Source: Phaeobacter sp.
Lineage (GTDB): Bacteria; Pseudomonadota; Alphaproteobacteria; Rhodobacterales; Rhodobacteraceae
Direction: 5' to 3'
DNA length: 52,782 nucleotides
Assembly: GCF_022825805.1 (NCBI RefSeq)
Contig: NZ_JAJDWC010000079.1
Span: 1 to 52,782, forward strand
Position numbers and translations under genes: made by a program. The notes under the pieces are model-generated. The model was not told the origin of the DNA. It saw only the letters and a list, made by a program, of their open reading frames with translations, and did not search any database. Below, one piece after another: positions 43,733 through 52,644 of the stretch (within the stretch, counting starts at the first letter, position 1; each line of letters starts with the position of its first letter).

Positions 43733-44635
43733 GTGACACAGCCGATGACATCACCTGACGCAGACCCAAACGCGCGGCCGCCGTCAGACCGCTCCCGCCA
43801 GTATCTGACATTGGGGCGCAGTTTTCTGTGGCAAGTGGTGTTGCCGCGCGCCTGTGTGCTGGTGCTGTGGTCGATGCTGAACGAGGTGGTGACGCTGCCG
43901 TTGCGGGTGCTTTATGGGTTGATCCTGATCGATCTGCTGCTGATGATCTGGCAGATCCGTCAGTTTCTGCGCAGCGCTGATCAGCATATCCTTGGCACCG
44001 GGCATATGGTGCCGGTCTGGGGCGGCTATCTGGCCATTCTGTTTGCGGGATTTGCGACCGTGACCCTGTGGTGGGACGCAGTGCTGATCGCCACCGCACC
44101 GGACGAGATTTCCGCCGCCGAGCAGATGCGACTGGAGCGCGAAGCGCGCTATCAGCTGGAGGTTTCGCAGGATGGCACCGAACTGCGCCTGGCCGGGGAG
44201 ATCCAGCATGGGCTCACCAAACGGGTGGCGGCGCTGATTGCGGAGAACAGCGCGCTTGAGCGCATCACCCTCTGCAGCGAGGGCGGGCTGATCTATGAGG
44301 CGCGCGGCGTCGCCCGGCTGGTGGCGGATCATCAACTGGATACGCTGGCCGAAGGATCCTGCGCCTCCGCCTGCACCTTGATCTTTGCCGCTGGGGTGGA
44401 ACGGGATCTGGCGCCGGGGGCGGTTTTGGGCTTTCACAGCTATCAGCTGGCTTACGGCGGCGGGCTGCCGCAGGTGGATGTGGCCGCCGAACAGGCCCGC
44501 GACCGCAGGTTCCTGACTGGTCGGGGTATTTCTGCGGCGTTCATCGACCAGATCTATGCAACACCGGCCTCTGCGCTGTGGACGCCCAGCCGCAGCGACC
44601 TGCGCATAGCGGGTGTATTGACCCCGGCGGGATAG
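43733..44635 (+). CDS. Membrane protein with a ClpP/crotonase-fold-like domain
   Basis: The 300-residue product has three membrane segments in its first 130 residues (about 23-45, 46-70, 95-118) and then a soluble domain. LCSEGGLIYEARGVARLVAD (about 180-199) and TLAEGSCASACTLIFAAGVE (about 205-224) match predicted periplasmic proteins with a ClpP-like fold, where the Ser of GSCASAC would be the nucleophile position; a His in GFHSYQ (about 235) follows. Protease activity is possible but unproven. GTG 43733 is chosen because GGGAG lies ten bases upstream; ATG 43745 is an alternative. Confidence 0.8.
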   Translation: MTQPMTSPDADPNARPPSDRSRQYLTLGRSFLWQVVLPRACVLVLWSMLNEVVTLPLRVLYGLILIDLLLMIWQIRQFLRSADQHILGTGHMVPVWGGYLAILFAGFATVTLWWDAVLIATAPDEISAAEQMRLEREARYQLEVSQDGTELRLAGEIQHGLTKRVAALIAENSALERITLCSEGGLIYEARGVARLVADHQLDTLAEGSCASACTLIFAAGVERDLAPGAVLGFHSYQLAYGGGLPQVDVAAEQARDRRFLTGRGISAAFIDQIYATPASALWTPSRSDLRIAGVLTPAG

Positions 44636-44737
44636 GGCTGGATCGTTGTCTGGCGTGGCTGGCCGCGCCAACGGTGCCTAGTTTCGTCGCGATCTGCAAG
44701 TTCGCCAAAAAACTGACAGCTTGAAAGCTCGACGAAC

Positions 44738-44765
44738 AAAAAAGGGCGCGCCCTATGGCACGCCC
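44738..44765 (-). terminator. Rho-independent terminator of yebC
   Basis: Minus strand: GGGCGTGCC pairs with GGCGCGCCC (one G-T) around ATAG and is followed by six T. It lies about 95 nt downstream of the yebC stop. Confidence 0.88.
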
Positions 44766-44859
44766 GTTTTATCATGGTCTGTCGCAGGCCGCCCCTCGCC
44801 CCAAACCCGGCCGCAATCCTGTGATCGCAGCAAGTCCAGAGCCGGATGGGCCCAGGTCC

Positions 44860-45600
44860 TCAGAGCTGGGACATCACCTCGTCGGAGGCCTCAAAATTGG
44901 TGGTGACGCGCTGCACGTCATCATCATCTTCCAAAGCATCGACGAGCTTCATCAGCTTTTGCATGCCAACCAGATCCAGTTCGGTGGTGGTGGTGGGTTT
45001 CCACACCAGTTTGGTGGAATCGGATTCACCCAATTCAGCTTCCAGCGCGTTGGAGACCTCATGCAGGTCGCTGTCGGCGCAATAGATCAGGTGACCGTCC
45101 TCGGAGCTGTCGACATCTTCTGCACCGGCTTCGATGGCTGCCATCATGACCGTGTCGGCATCACCAGCGGAGGCGGGATAGGTCACTTCGCCCTTGCGGT
45201 CGAACATAAAGCCAACCGAGCCGGTTTCACCGAGGTTGCCACCGTTCTTGGAGAAGGTGGAGCGCACGGTGGAGGCGGTGCGGTTGCGGTTGTCGGTCAT
45301 GGTTTCGACAATCACGGCCACGCCATTGGGGCCATAGCCCTCATAGCGGATTTCTTCGTAATCATCCCCGTCACCGGCGGTGGATTTCTTGATCGCGCGT
45401 TCGATCACATCCTTGGGCACCGATTGGCTTTTGGCTTCTTTGACCGCCAGGCGCAGGCGCGGATTTTTCTCCGGATCGGGGTCGCCCATCTTCGCCGCAA
45501 CGGTAATTTCCTTGGAGAGTTTGGAGAACAGCTTCGAGCGCGCGGCGTCCTGACGGCCTTTGCGGTGCTGAATGTTCGCCCATTTGGAGTGACCTGCCAT
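44860..45600 (-). CDS. yebC: YebC/PmpR family protein (TACO1-like)
   Basis: The 246-residue protein begins [18 protein letters not shown], the family signature, followed by [18 protein letters not shown] and the [13 protein letters not shown] motif. YebC-family members act as transcriptional regulators or, as shown for some, help ribosomes translate polyproline stretches; mitochondrial TACO1 is a translation activator. Length and motifs are standard. It ends in a clear terminator. ATG 45600 is supported by GCAAGGACGCACC. Confidence 0.95.
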   Translation of the reverse strand: MAGHSKWANIQHRKGRQDAARSKLFSKLSKEITVAAKMGDPDPEKNPRLRLAVKEAKSQSVPKDVIERAIKKSTAGDGDDYEEIRYEGYGPNGVAVIVETMTDNRNRTASTVRSTFSKNGGNLGETGSVGFMFDRKGEVTYPASAGDADTVMMAAIEAGAEDVDSSEDGHLIYCADSDLHEVSNALEAELGESDSTKLVWKPTTTTELDLVGMQKLMKLVDALEDDDDVQRVTTNFEASDEVMSQL

Positions 45601-45828
45601 GGTGCGTCCTTGCTAATTCGATTTCGGATCTGGCGCTCATATAGCCTTGTCACCGGGGGGCTTTCAAGCGCTGCGCCGCGCTATTGGGCCCATCCATCGT
45701 GCTGGGTCGCGATCCGTGGGCGGATTTGCCAGCAGATCGCGCGTCGCCGCCGGGCCGCGCGTGGACGGGCAATCCGGGGATACGCGGCAGCCGACAGGGC
45801 CTGTCGACAACAAAAGATAGAGGCCAGA

Positions 45829-47607
45829 TCAGAGCGGCCAGATGAGAGGGATGAGCAAAGACGCCAGAATCCCAATGCTGAGGTTCAGCGGAATGCCAAC
45901 GCGCAGAAAGTCGGTGAACTTATACCCGCCCGGCCCGTAGACCAGCATATTGGTCTGATAGCCAATGGGCGTCGCAAAGGAGGCAGAGGCCGCAACCATG
46001 ACCGCCACAACCAAGGGGCGCGGATCAATGCCCATCGCCTGCGCCAAACCAACCGCAATCGGCGTCACCACAACCGCGACCGCATTGTTGGATACCAATT
46101 CGGTCAGCACCGACGTCAGCAGATAAACGGCCCAAACCAGCAGAACTGGCGGCAACACCGACAGAGATGGGGCAATCGCCTCAACAATCAGTGCAACGGC
46201 ACCCGAGCTTTCCAGCGCGGCACCAATGGCCAGCATGGCAAAAATCAGCGTCAACAGCCGCCCATCGACAAAGGAAAACGCCTCATCCGCGTCGATGCAA
46301 CGGGTCACCAGAACGGCCGAGACCGCAAGCACCGACAGCAGCAGGATCGGAGCAACGCCCAGGGCTGCAAGCACCACGATGCCAATCAACGCAACAATGG
46401 CAATCGGGGCGTGCCGGCGGCGGTAGGCCCGAACAGAAGGCTGCGACACCGCGGCCATATCCATATCTGCGGCCAGGCGCTGGATGTCTTCGGCATTGCC
46501 CTCCAACAGAAGGGTATCGCCAACCCGCACCACCAGATCTTCGAGCTGGACGCCGATGTTCTGGTTCCGCCGGTGGACCGCCAATGTGTAAACACCATAG
46601 CGGCGGCGCAGACGCATCGCCCCAAGGGAACGCCCCACCATGCGGCAGCCGGGGGTGATCAACACTTCGACCGTTGTGGTTTCAACCGCAGAGACCTGAT
46701 CCACGCGCTTCAGCTCTTTGTTGCGCTGCAGGCTGAGCAATTCGGTCATCTGCGTGCGCAGCACCACGCGGTCGCCCACTTGCAGCTCCACGCCCTTTAG
46801 CGCGTTGCGCAACGAGATATCGCCGCGGATCACATCGATCAGGCGCACACCGGGACGTTTGAACAGCTGCACGCCGGTCACTTCACGGCCGATCAGGTTG
46901 CTGTCCGGCGGGATCACTGCCTCGGTGAAGAATTTCATCCGTGATCTGTCGCTCAGCAGGCTGGCCATGCTGCTGCGATCGGGCAGCAAGTGTGGCGCCA
47001 CAAACCGCAGGTAGATCATGCCCCAGACCACCAGCGCGAGCCCCAGTGGCGTCACCTCGAAAATGGTGAACGGCTCCAGCCCCTGGGCGCGGGCAACCCC
47101 ATCCACCAGCAGGTTCGTCGAGGTCCCGATCAGCGTCAGCGTGCCGCCAAGGATTGCCGCATAGCTGAGCGGGATCAACAGTTTGGAGGCAGAGACATCC
47201 AAGGTTCGGGCGATTTGGATGAACACCGGGATCATCACCACCACCACCGGCGTGTTCGACACCACGGCCGAGGCTGCGATGACAAAGGCCATCAACAAGG
47301 CAATGGCGAGCTTCGGGTTCACCCCGGCCTGTTTGCGCGCCACAGCGGTAAACGCATCCAAGGCGCCGGTGCGCACAAGCGCCCCCATGATGATAAACAT
47401 CGCCGCAATGGTCCAGGGCGCGGGGTTTGCCAGCACCGGCAGCGCGGCGTCATAGGGCAGCACCCCTGTGGCCAACAACACCGACACGCCACCCAGCGCG
47501 ACCACTTCCGTTGGGAAGGTTTCGCGCAGAAAGGCCACAAACATGGCAGCCACTACAACAAGCGCCAGCACTGCGTCGCCGTTGTCTCCGAGGGAAAGAA
47601 ACTGCAT
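45829..47607 (-). CDS. SLC13/DASS-family permease with two TrkA-C domains
   Basis: The 592-residue membrane protein has membrane segments on both sides of a soluble insert. The insert (about 215-385) contains two TrkA-C-like domains (GREVTGVQLFKRPGV, RGDISLRNALKGVELQVGDRVVL; GRSLGAMRLRRRYGV, VRVGDTLLLEGN). Signature segments ASAVVSNTPVVVVMIPVF (about 112-129) and SNNAVAVVVTPIAVGLAQ (about 510-527) match DASS carriers for sulfate, phosphate, citrate or dicarboxylates. TrkA-C-bearing members are often sulfate or anion transporters; the substrate cannot be fixed. Standing alone. Confidence 0.88.
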   Translation of the reverse strand: MQFLSLGDNGDAVLALVVVAAMFVAFLRETFPTEVVALGGVSVLLATGVLPYDAALPVLANPAPWTIAAMFIIMGALVRTGALDAFTAVARKQAGVNPKLAIALLMAFVIAASAVVSNTPVVVVMIPVFIQIARTLDVSASKLLIPLSYAAILGGTLTLIGTSTNLLVDGVARAQGLEPFTIFEVTPLGLALVVWGMIYLRFVAPHLLPDRSSMASLLSDRSRMKFFTEAVIPPDSNLIGREVTGVQLFKRPGVRLIDVIRGDISLRNALKGVELQVGDRVVLRTQMTELLSLQRNKELKRVDQVSAVETTTVEVLITPGCRMVGRSLGAMRLRRRYGVYTLAVHRRNQNIGVQLEDLVVRVGDTLLLEGNAEDIQRLAADMDMAAVSQPSVRAYRRRHAPIAIVALIGIVVLAALGVAPILLLSVLAVSAVLVTRCIDADEAFSFVDGRLLTLIFAMLAIGAALESSGAVALIVEAIAPSLSVLPPVLLVWAVYLLTSVLTELVSNNAVAVVVTPIAVGLAQAMGIDPRPLVVAVMVAASASFATPIGYQTNMLVYGPGGYKFTDFLRVGIPLNLSIGILASLLIPLIWPL

Positions 47608-47986
47608 GGGGGTTGATCACATCCAAGTGGTTAAAACTGGGTTGCCGAGGCCAAATCCGCCGCGCAGTGCTGCGCAACACACAGGCGGGCTGCAGGGTGA
47701 GCGTTGCTGGAGTGAACCTGATCAGCCCCGATCAGGCAAGGGTCCCTGCGCAATCTATTGGTCAGAAACGAATTTTTGGGACGCAAGGTTTGCTGTCTTT
47801 GATGTTGGGGGATTTATTTCCTCAGATCAGGCGTGGTTATGGCACCGCATTTCAGGCGAAAACGCGCTAAGCGGACCCGCGCGCCCTGCCCTGAACTGAT
47901 TGATCCCGAAATGATCCCGCAGTGTTCCGCCGAATGCGATGCATTAGGAGAGCCGGACCGGTGTTTTGCGGTGGCCGCCTGCGACG
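47608..47986. other. About 380 bp without a gene
   Basis: Lies upstream of the DASS gene and downstream of the metallophosphoesterase gene. Open frames on the plus strand lack motifs and ribosome binding sites. GATCAGCCCCGATCAGGC contains a small dyad at about 47718-47733; otherwise I see nothing structured. It probably holds the DASS promoter. Confidence 0.4.
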
Positions 47987-48799
47987 TCAGGGAGCGGCCT
48001 CTTGCAGCAGCCCGCCATGGCGCACCATGCGGATCGATTTGGCGGCGCCAGTGCGATCATCGGTTTCCACAAACACGCCAGACAGCGTTGCAGGACCTTC
48101 GGCCGGGGTGAAGCGGTTTTTCGGCATGCCCGTTAGAAACCGCCGCATCGGTTCGGCTTTTTCCATGCCAATGACCGAATTGTAATCCCCGCACATGCCC
48201 GCGTCGGTCAGATAGCCCGTCCCTTCGGACAGGATCTGCGCGTCTGCCGTGGGCACATGGGTGTGGGTGCCCACCACCAAGGACGCGCGGCCATTGCAGA
48301 AGTGCCCCATCGCCATTTTCTCTGATGTGGCCTCGCAGTGCATATCAACGATGACCGCCTGCGCCAGTCCGCCGCGTGGATGGGATTTCAACACCGCCTC
48401 AACGCTGCCAAACGGATCATCATAGGCCCGTTTCATGAACACCTGTCCCAGCGCCTGAACCACCAGAACCCTGCGCCCGCCGGGTGCGTTGAACAGACGG
48501 TATCCGCGCCCGGGTGCGTTTTTGGCAAAGTTCAGCGGGCGGATGATGCGCGGCTCTTTTTCGATGTATTGCAACATGTCCTTCTGGTCGAAGGCATGAT
48601 CGCCCAGGGTCAGACAATCGACCCCAGCAGACAGCAACAGCGCGGCATGATCGCCCTTCAGCCCCATACCGTTGGAGGCGTTTTCGCCGTTGACCACAAC
48701 AAAATCCAACCGCCACGCTTCACGCAGCTGCGGCAGATGTTCCGTAATGGCCCGACGCCCCGCACGCCCCATCACATCGCCTAGAAATAGAATTCTCAT
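47987..48799 (-). CDS. YmdB-type metallophosphoesterase (TIGR00282 family)
   Basis: The 270-residue protein begins MRILFLGDVMGRAGRRA and carries the dimetal phosphoesterase motifs VNGENASNGMG (about 34-44), LGDHAFDQ (about 64-71), DMHCEATSEKMAM (about 148-160) and GTHTHVPTAD (about 173-182). YmdB of Bacillus is a cyclic-nucleotide phosphodiesterase and global regulator; the alphaproteobacterial role is unknown. It is downstream of the 5-formyl-THF cyclo-ligase gene on the same strand, a frequent neighbour, but separated here by a structured 200-bp spacer. Confidence 0.92.
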   Translation of the reverse strand: MRILFLGDVMGRAGRRAITEHLPQLREAWRLDFVVVNGENASNGMGLKGDHAALLLSAGVDCLTLGDHAFDQKDMLQYIEKEPRIIRPLNFAKNAPGRGYRLFNAPGGRRVLVVQALGQVFMKRAYDDPFGSVEAVLKSHPRGGLAQAVIVDMHCEATSEKMAMGHFCNGRASLVVGTHTHVPTADAQILSEGTGYLTDAGMCGDYNSVIGMEKAEPMRRFLTGMPKNRFTPAEGPATLSGVFVETDDRTGAAKSIRMVRHGGLLQEAAP

Positions 48800-48841
48800 A
48801 TCAGTCGCATAGGCGTTGACCGTCCAAAGCACAAGGCGCTG

Positions 48842-48969
48842 CAATCAGGGCGTGCAATCCGGGCAATGGCCCGCCTGCAGCGAGACCGCAGCGGCAGAAA
48901 CTGGCCAACCAAATGCAGCTGCCTGTCCTGGTCACGCCCTTCGTTCCTGCCAGTGGTGCGCCCTGATTG
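48842..48969. repeat. Long structured spacer closed by an 11-bp inverted repeat
   Basis: CAATCAGGGCG (48842-48852) and CGCCCTGATTG (48959-48969) are exact reverse complements 106 nt apart. Between them are smaller dyads: CGGGC-AATG-GCCCG near 48859-48872, CTGC...GCAG and GGCAG...CTGCC. Together they could fold as one branched RNA in the spacer between the cyclo-ligase and metallophosphoesterase genes. No known RNA family is recognised. Confidence 0.5.
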
Positions 48970-48999
48970 GTCCGCCCAAATGAGCGGCGGTGGCCTGAT

Positions 49000-49560
49000 C
49001 TAGCGCAGATCGTGGACACCGCATTCGGTGACGATCAGGTCCAAGGGCTGATCTGTCGGCTCCAGCGGCAAACTGTCGGCGCGCTGCGCATCATAGGCAA
49101 AGCCGATGGCCAGCGTCGGCCGCTTGCTGCGCAGCAGCTCCAGCGTGCGGTCATAAAACCCGCCGCCATAGCCAAGGCGCCCACCCTGCAGATCAAAGCC
49201 AACAAGCGGCACGATCAGGATCTCGGGTTCAAAAAAATCGTCCGTGGCAGGCACCTGCGCCCCAAACGGCCCCTCCCGCAGGGGACCATCAGGCAACCAG
49301 CGGCTGAACAGCAGGGGCGTGTCTGCGGCCTGAATAACGGGCACTCCGACGGGCCCGTGAGCTGCGGCCTCGGCCATGGCGGGCAGCGGGTCGATCTCGG
49401 TGCGGATCGGCATATAGCCGGCCAGCGGCACACCCCGGTAGCCCGCCAGCACCTCCGACAGGTGCCCGGCGGTGCCGGGTTTGTTCATGTCATGGGCCGC
49501 TTTGCGCCGTTTGAAGGCCGCTTTGCGGGCATCAGCCTTGATCTGAGTGAGGTCCTGCAT
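49000..49560 (-). CDS. 5-formyltetrahydrofolate cyclo-ligase
   Basis: The enzyme converts 5-formyl-THF to 5,10-methenyl-THF using ATP, returning stored folate to one-carbon metabolism. The 186-residue protein has an N-terminal helix (LTQIKADARKAAFKRRKAAH), the central ILIVPLVGFDLQGGRLGYGGGFYDRTL-type nucleotide-binding region (GYGGGFYD at about 133-140) and the C-terminal PLEPTDQPLDLIVTE. In relatives the 6S RNA gene often lies just upstream; here mgtE ends 34 bases upstream, so there is no room for it. Confidence 0.94.
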   Translation of the reverse strand: MQDLTQIKADARKAAFKRRKAAHDMNKPGTAGHLSEVLAGYRGVPLAGYMPIRTEIDPLPAMAEAAAHGPVGVPVIQAADTPLLFSRWLPDGPLREGPFGAQVPATDDFFEPEILIVPLVGFDLQGGRLGYGGGFYDRTLELLRSKRPTLAIGFAYDAQRADSLPLEPTDQPLDLIVTECGVHDLR

Positions 49561-49594
49561 CGGCCCCTCCTGTCGCTAGATGTTCATTCGACGC

Positions 49595-50983
49595 TTAGAG
49601 CAATACCGCGCCTGCAAGCCCGAGAAAGGCAAAGAAACCAACAATATCAGTCACTGTGGTCACAAAGGCCCCGGATGCCAATGCCGGGTCGACGCCGGTT
49701 TTTTCCAGGATAATCGGCACCGCCGTCCCTGCGAGCCCGGCCACGACCAGATTGATCACCATTGCGACTGCGATCACGACACCCAACATCGGGGAGCCAA
49801 ACCACATGACCCCCACGATCCCCATGATCACCGCAAAGGCCAAGCCATTGAGAAGCCCCACCAAAACCTCTCGTCGGATCACGCGCCAGACGTTGGACCC
49901 GGTCAGGTCGCGCGTGGCAAGAGCGCGCACAGCCACCGTCAGCGTCTGGGTCCCCGCATTGCCACCCATAGAGGCCACAATCGGCATCAGCACCGCCAGG
50001 GCCACAAACTGCGCAATGGTGGCTTCGAACTGGGCAATCACCAAAGAGGCCAGCACTGCGGTTGCCAAATTCACCGCCAACCAGGGAAACCGCTGTTTGG
50101 TCGTGGTCCACACCCGATCCGCCAGGCTGCCATCGCTGACCCCCGCGAGGCGCAGAATGTCCTCTTCGTGCTCTTCATCCAACACGGTCATCGCATCATC
50201 AATGGTGATCACCCCGACAAGGCGGCCTTCGTCATCGACCACCGGGGCGGAAATGAGGTGGTATTGGTTGAACGCATAGGCGACATCTTCCTCGTCCTGT
50301 TCGACCGGAATGATCTGGAAAGTATCTTCGACGATCTCTGCCAGCGGCACGTGCCGTTTGGCCCCCATGATCCGGCCCAGAGTGACGTTGCCAATCGGAT
50401 GCAGCCGCGGATCAACCAGCACAACATGGTAGAACTGATCCGGCAGGCTGTCTGATTCCCGCATGAAATCAATTGCCTGCCCAACGGTCCAATGTTCTGG
50501 CGCCATCACCACTTCGCGTTGCATCAGGCGGCCCGCAGAGCTTTCGGGATAGCTGAGCGACTGCTCCACAGCGACCCGGTCAGCATCCTCCAACGTCTCC
50601 AGGATGGCCGCCTGTTGCGGCTCTTCCAGATCCTCCAGAAGATCGACCACATCGTCGCTCTCGAGATCCCGCACCGCCTCTGCAAGAACCTGCGGATTGA
50701 GCAGCGCAATGACGTCTTCGCGGATCGCCTCATCCAGTTCGGAGAGGATTTCGCCATCAAATTCGCGGCCATAAAGCTGGATCAGCTGCGCCCGGTCCGC
50801 GCTGCTGATCTGCTCCAGAAGGTCGGCTATGTCGGCCGCGTGCAGCGGCTCCATCAACTCGGTCAGCAGATCCTGACGGCCGCTGTCCACCGCAGCCAGG
50901 ATCTGGGCCACCCGTTTGCGGTCCAGGTCATAGGCGTCGTCAGATCCCGGATCGACCAGCGTCATGTCGTCATCTGTGACCAT
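49595..50983 (-). CDS. mgtE: Magnesium transporter MgtE
   Basis: MgtE is a Mg2+-gated channel for Mg2+ uptake. The 462-residue protein has an N-terminal charged superhelical domain (about 20-125), two CBS domains (about 130-250, with VVDDEGRLVGVITIDDAM) that sense cytosolic Mg2+, a connecting helix and five C-terminal membrane segments with the pore motif MPIVASMGGNAGTQTLTVAVR (about 340-360) and GAFVTTVTDIVGFFAFLG. ATG 50983 follows GGAGG at five bases. It is probably co-transcribed with the cyclo-ligase gene. No Mg2+ riboswitch is recognisable upstream. Confidence 0.95.
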   Translation of the reverse strand: MVTDDDMTLVDPGSDDAYDLDRKRVAQILAAVDSGRQDLLTELMEPLHAADIADLLEQISSADRAQLIQLYGREFDGEILSELDEAIREDVIALLNPQVLAEAVRDLESDDVVDLLEDLEEPQQAAILETLEDADRVAVEQSLSYPESSAGRLMQREVVMAPEHWTVGQAIDFMRESDSLPDQFYHVVLVDPRLHPIGNVTLGRIMGAKRHVPLAEIVEDTFQIIPVEQDEEDVAYAFNQYHLISAPVVDDEGRLVGVITIDDAMTVLDEEHEEDILRLAGVSDGSLADRVWTTTKQRFPWLAVNLATAVLASLVIAQFEATIAQFVALAVLMPIVASMGGNAGTQTLTVAVRALATRDLTGSNVWRVIRREVLVGLLNGLAFAVIMGIVGVMWFGSPMLGVVIAVAMVINLVVAGLAGTAVPIILEKTGVDPALASGAFVTTVTDIVGFFAFLGLAGAVLL

Positions 50984-51210
50984 CTGAACCTCCAATTGCG
51001 ATTGGATATGGAATAAAAGAAGCAGCTACCGGAAAACAATGACAATGTCGGAATTTACGTCAGCTGTTCTGAGGCCTATTCTATTGGTTCGGTACAGGCT
51101 GGGTTTTCGGCGTGTCGGTTTTGGCCTGCTTCGCCGGACATGGCCTGTTTGTCGGGCAGGCACAACTTCAAGTGGGCTAAACCCAGGTGGGCAAAATAAG
51201 GACTGCGGCG

Positions 51211-52563
51211 ATGCAGGCGCATTACATCATTTGTGGACAGGTTCTCTCCTTTACGGGTTCGCCCTTTGAGGTGGAGCAGCCAGACCAGGCGGTGCAGATC
51301 TATGAAGCTGTGGCGATCGGCGCGGCCCATGATGCAGGCGAAGACACAGGCAAGCGCACAGGCCAGGATCATACGGGCAGTCACGCCGCCAGGACCGTGC
51401 TCGCCCTTGGCACGCGCGCGGATCTGCAGGCCGCATTCCCGCAGGCCACCCTGGTGGATCACGGCAACCATCTGATTCTGGCAGGGTTTGTCGACGCCCA
51501 TGTGCATTATCCGCAAACCGCCATTATCGCGAGCTGGGGCAAACGGCTGATTGATTGGCTGAACAGCTATACCTTTCCCGAAGAAATCCGCTTTGCCGAC
51601 CGGGCCTATGCCGATGATGTTGCGCAGCGATATCTGGATCTGACACGGGCCCATGGCACCACGACCATGTGCAGTTATTGCACCATCCATCCGCACAGTG
51701 TGGATGCGTTTTTCACCGCTGCGCAGGCGCGCGGACAGCGGGTGGTGGCGGGCAAGACCTGCATGGATCGCAACGCCCCGGACGGGCTGCGCGACACGGT
51801 GCAATCGGCCTATGACGACAGCGCCGCGCTGATTGACCGCTGGCACGGTGTGGACCGTCTGTCCTATGCCATCACCCCGCGCTTTTCCCCGACCTCCACC
51901 CCGGATCAGCTGGCAGCGATGGGCGCGCTTTGGTCGGCGCATCCTGATTGTCTGATGCAGACCCATCTGAGCGAGCAGACCGATGAGATCGCCTGGGTGA
52001 AATCCCTGTTCCCGGACGCGCGCGATTACCTCGACACCTATGAGCAATTCGGGCTGTTGGGGGAAAAAGCGGTCTATGGCCATGCCATCCATCTGGAGGC
52101 GCGCGAACGTGATCGCCTGCGCGAGGTTGGCGCCGCGTTGGTTCATTGCCCAACCTCCAACACCTTCATCGGATCGGGCCTGTTCGATATGGCGGGTCTG
52201 ATCGCCCAGGGCCAGCGCGTTGGGCTGGCGACGGACACCGGCGGAGGATCCAGCTTCTCGATGCTGCGCACGATGGCGGCGGCCTATGAGCTGGGCCAGC
52301 TGCGTGGCACGCCGCTGCATGCGGCAGAGTTGCTGTGGTTGGCGACCCAAGGTTCGGCCCGCGCCCTGCGTCTGGACGGGGTCATCGGCAATATTGCCGT
52401 CGGGATGGAGGCAGATCTGGTGGTGCTGGATCTAGCATCGACCCCGGCCATTGCCCAGCGTAGCGCCCGCGCCGACGACATCTGGGACGCTGCCTTTGCC
52501 ACGATCATGATGGGCGATGACCGCGCCGTGGTCGAAACCTGGATCAACGGTCAGCGAGATTGA
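51211..52563 (+). CDS. guaD: Guanine deaminase
   Basis: GuaD deaminates guanine to xanthine in purine catabolism. The 450-residue amidohydrolase has the metal motif FVDAHVHYPQT (HxH, about 93-103), the conserved MCSYCTIHPHS, PRFSPTSTPDQL, the later metal His in MQTHLSEQTDEI (about 250-261), GHAIHLE and the final DTGGGSSFSML (about 345-355). Residues about 42-66 form a Gly/Asp/His-rich insert (AAHDAGEDTGKRTGQ) built from a short repeated DNA motif, in a surface loop of the N-terminal beta region. ATG 51211 has AAGGA at good distance. Other purine genes are absent from the window. Confidence 0.93.
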   Translation: MQAHYIICGQVLSFTGSPFEVEQPDQAVQIYEAVAIGAAHDAGEDTGKRTGQDHTGSHAARTVLALGTRADLQAAFPQATLVDHGNHLILAGFVDAHVHYPQTAIIASWGKRLIDWLNSYTFPEEIRFADRAYADDVAQRYLDLTRAHGTTTMCSYCTIHPHSVDAFFTAAQARGQRVVAGKTCMDRNAPDGLRDTVQSAYDDSAALIDRWHGVDRLSYAITPRFSPTSTPDQLAAMGALWSAHPDCLMQTHLSEQTDEIAWVKSLFPDARDYLDTYEQFGLLGEKAVYGHAIHLEARERDRLREVGAALVHCPTSNTFIGSGLFDMAGLIAQGQRVGLATDTGGGSSFSMLRTMAAAYELGQLRGTPLHAAELLWLATQGSARALRLDGVIGNIAVGMEADLVVLDLASTPAIAQRSARADDIWDAAFATIMMGDDRAVVETWINGQRD

Positions 52564-52637
52564 GCGACTGCCCGATTGAACGACTGCCCGTGTGATTGCC
52601 TGCCCGTTTGAGCGTTTGCCCGTGTGATTGCGGATCT
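52558..52637. repeat. Tandem repeat, exactly 16 nt, five units
   Basis: GATTGAGCGACTGCCC, GATTGAACGACTGCCC, GTGTGATTGCCTGCCC, GTTTGAGCGTTTGCCC and GTGTGATTGCGGATCT. The first unit contains the guaD stop codon (52561-52563), so the array begins inside the gene end and stops just before the IS630 end. Confidence 0.9.
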
Positions 52638-52644
52638 GGCAACT

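Noticed and set aside
48842-48969. 6S RNA gene
   Set aside because: In related bacteria 6S RNA lies upstream of the 5-formyl-THF cyclo-ligase gene, but here the structured region is downstream of it and no 6S core features are recognisable. Kept only as an unidentified structured spacer.
50984-51210. Magnesium riboswitch upstream of mgtE
   Set aside because: The mgtE upstream region is short, AT-rich and shared with guaD, with no conserved M-box elements visible.
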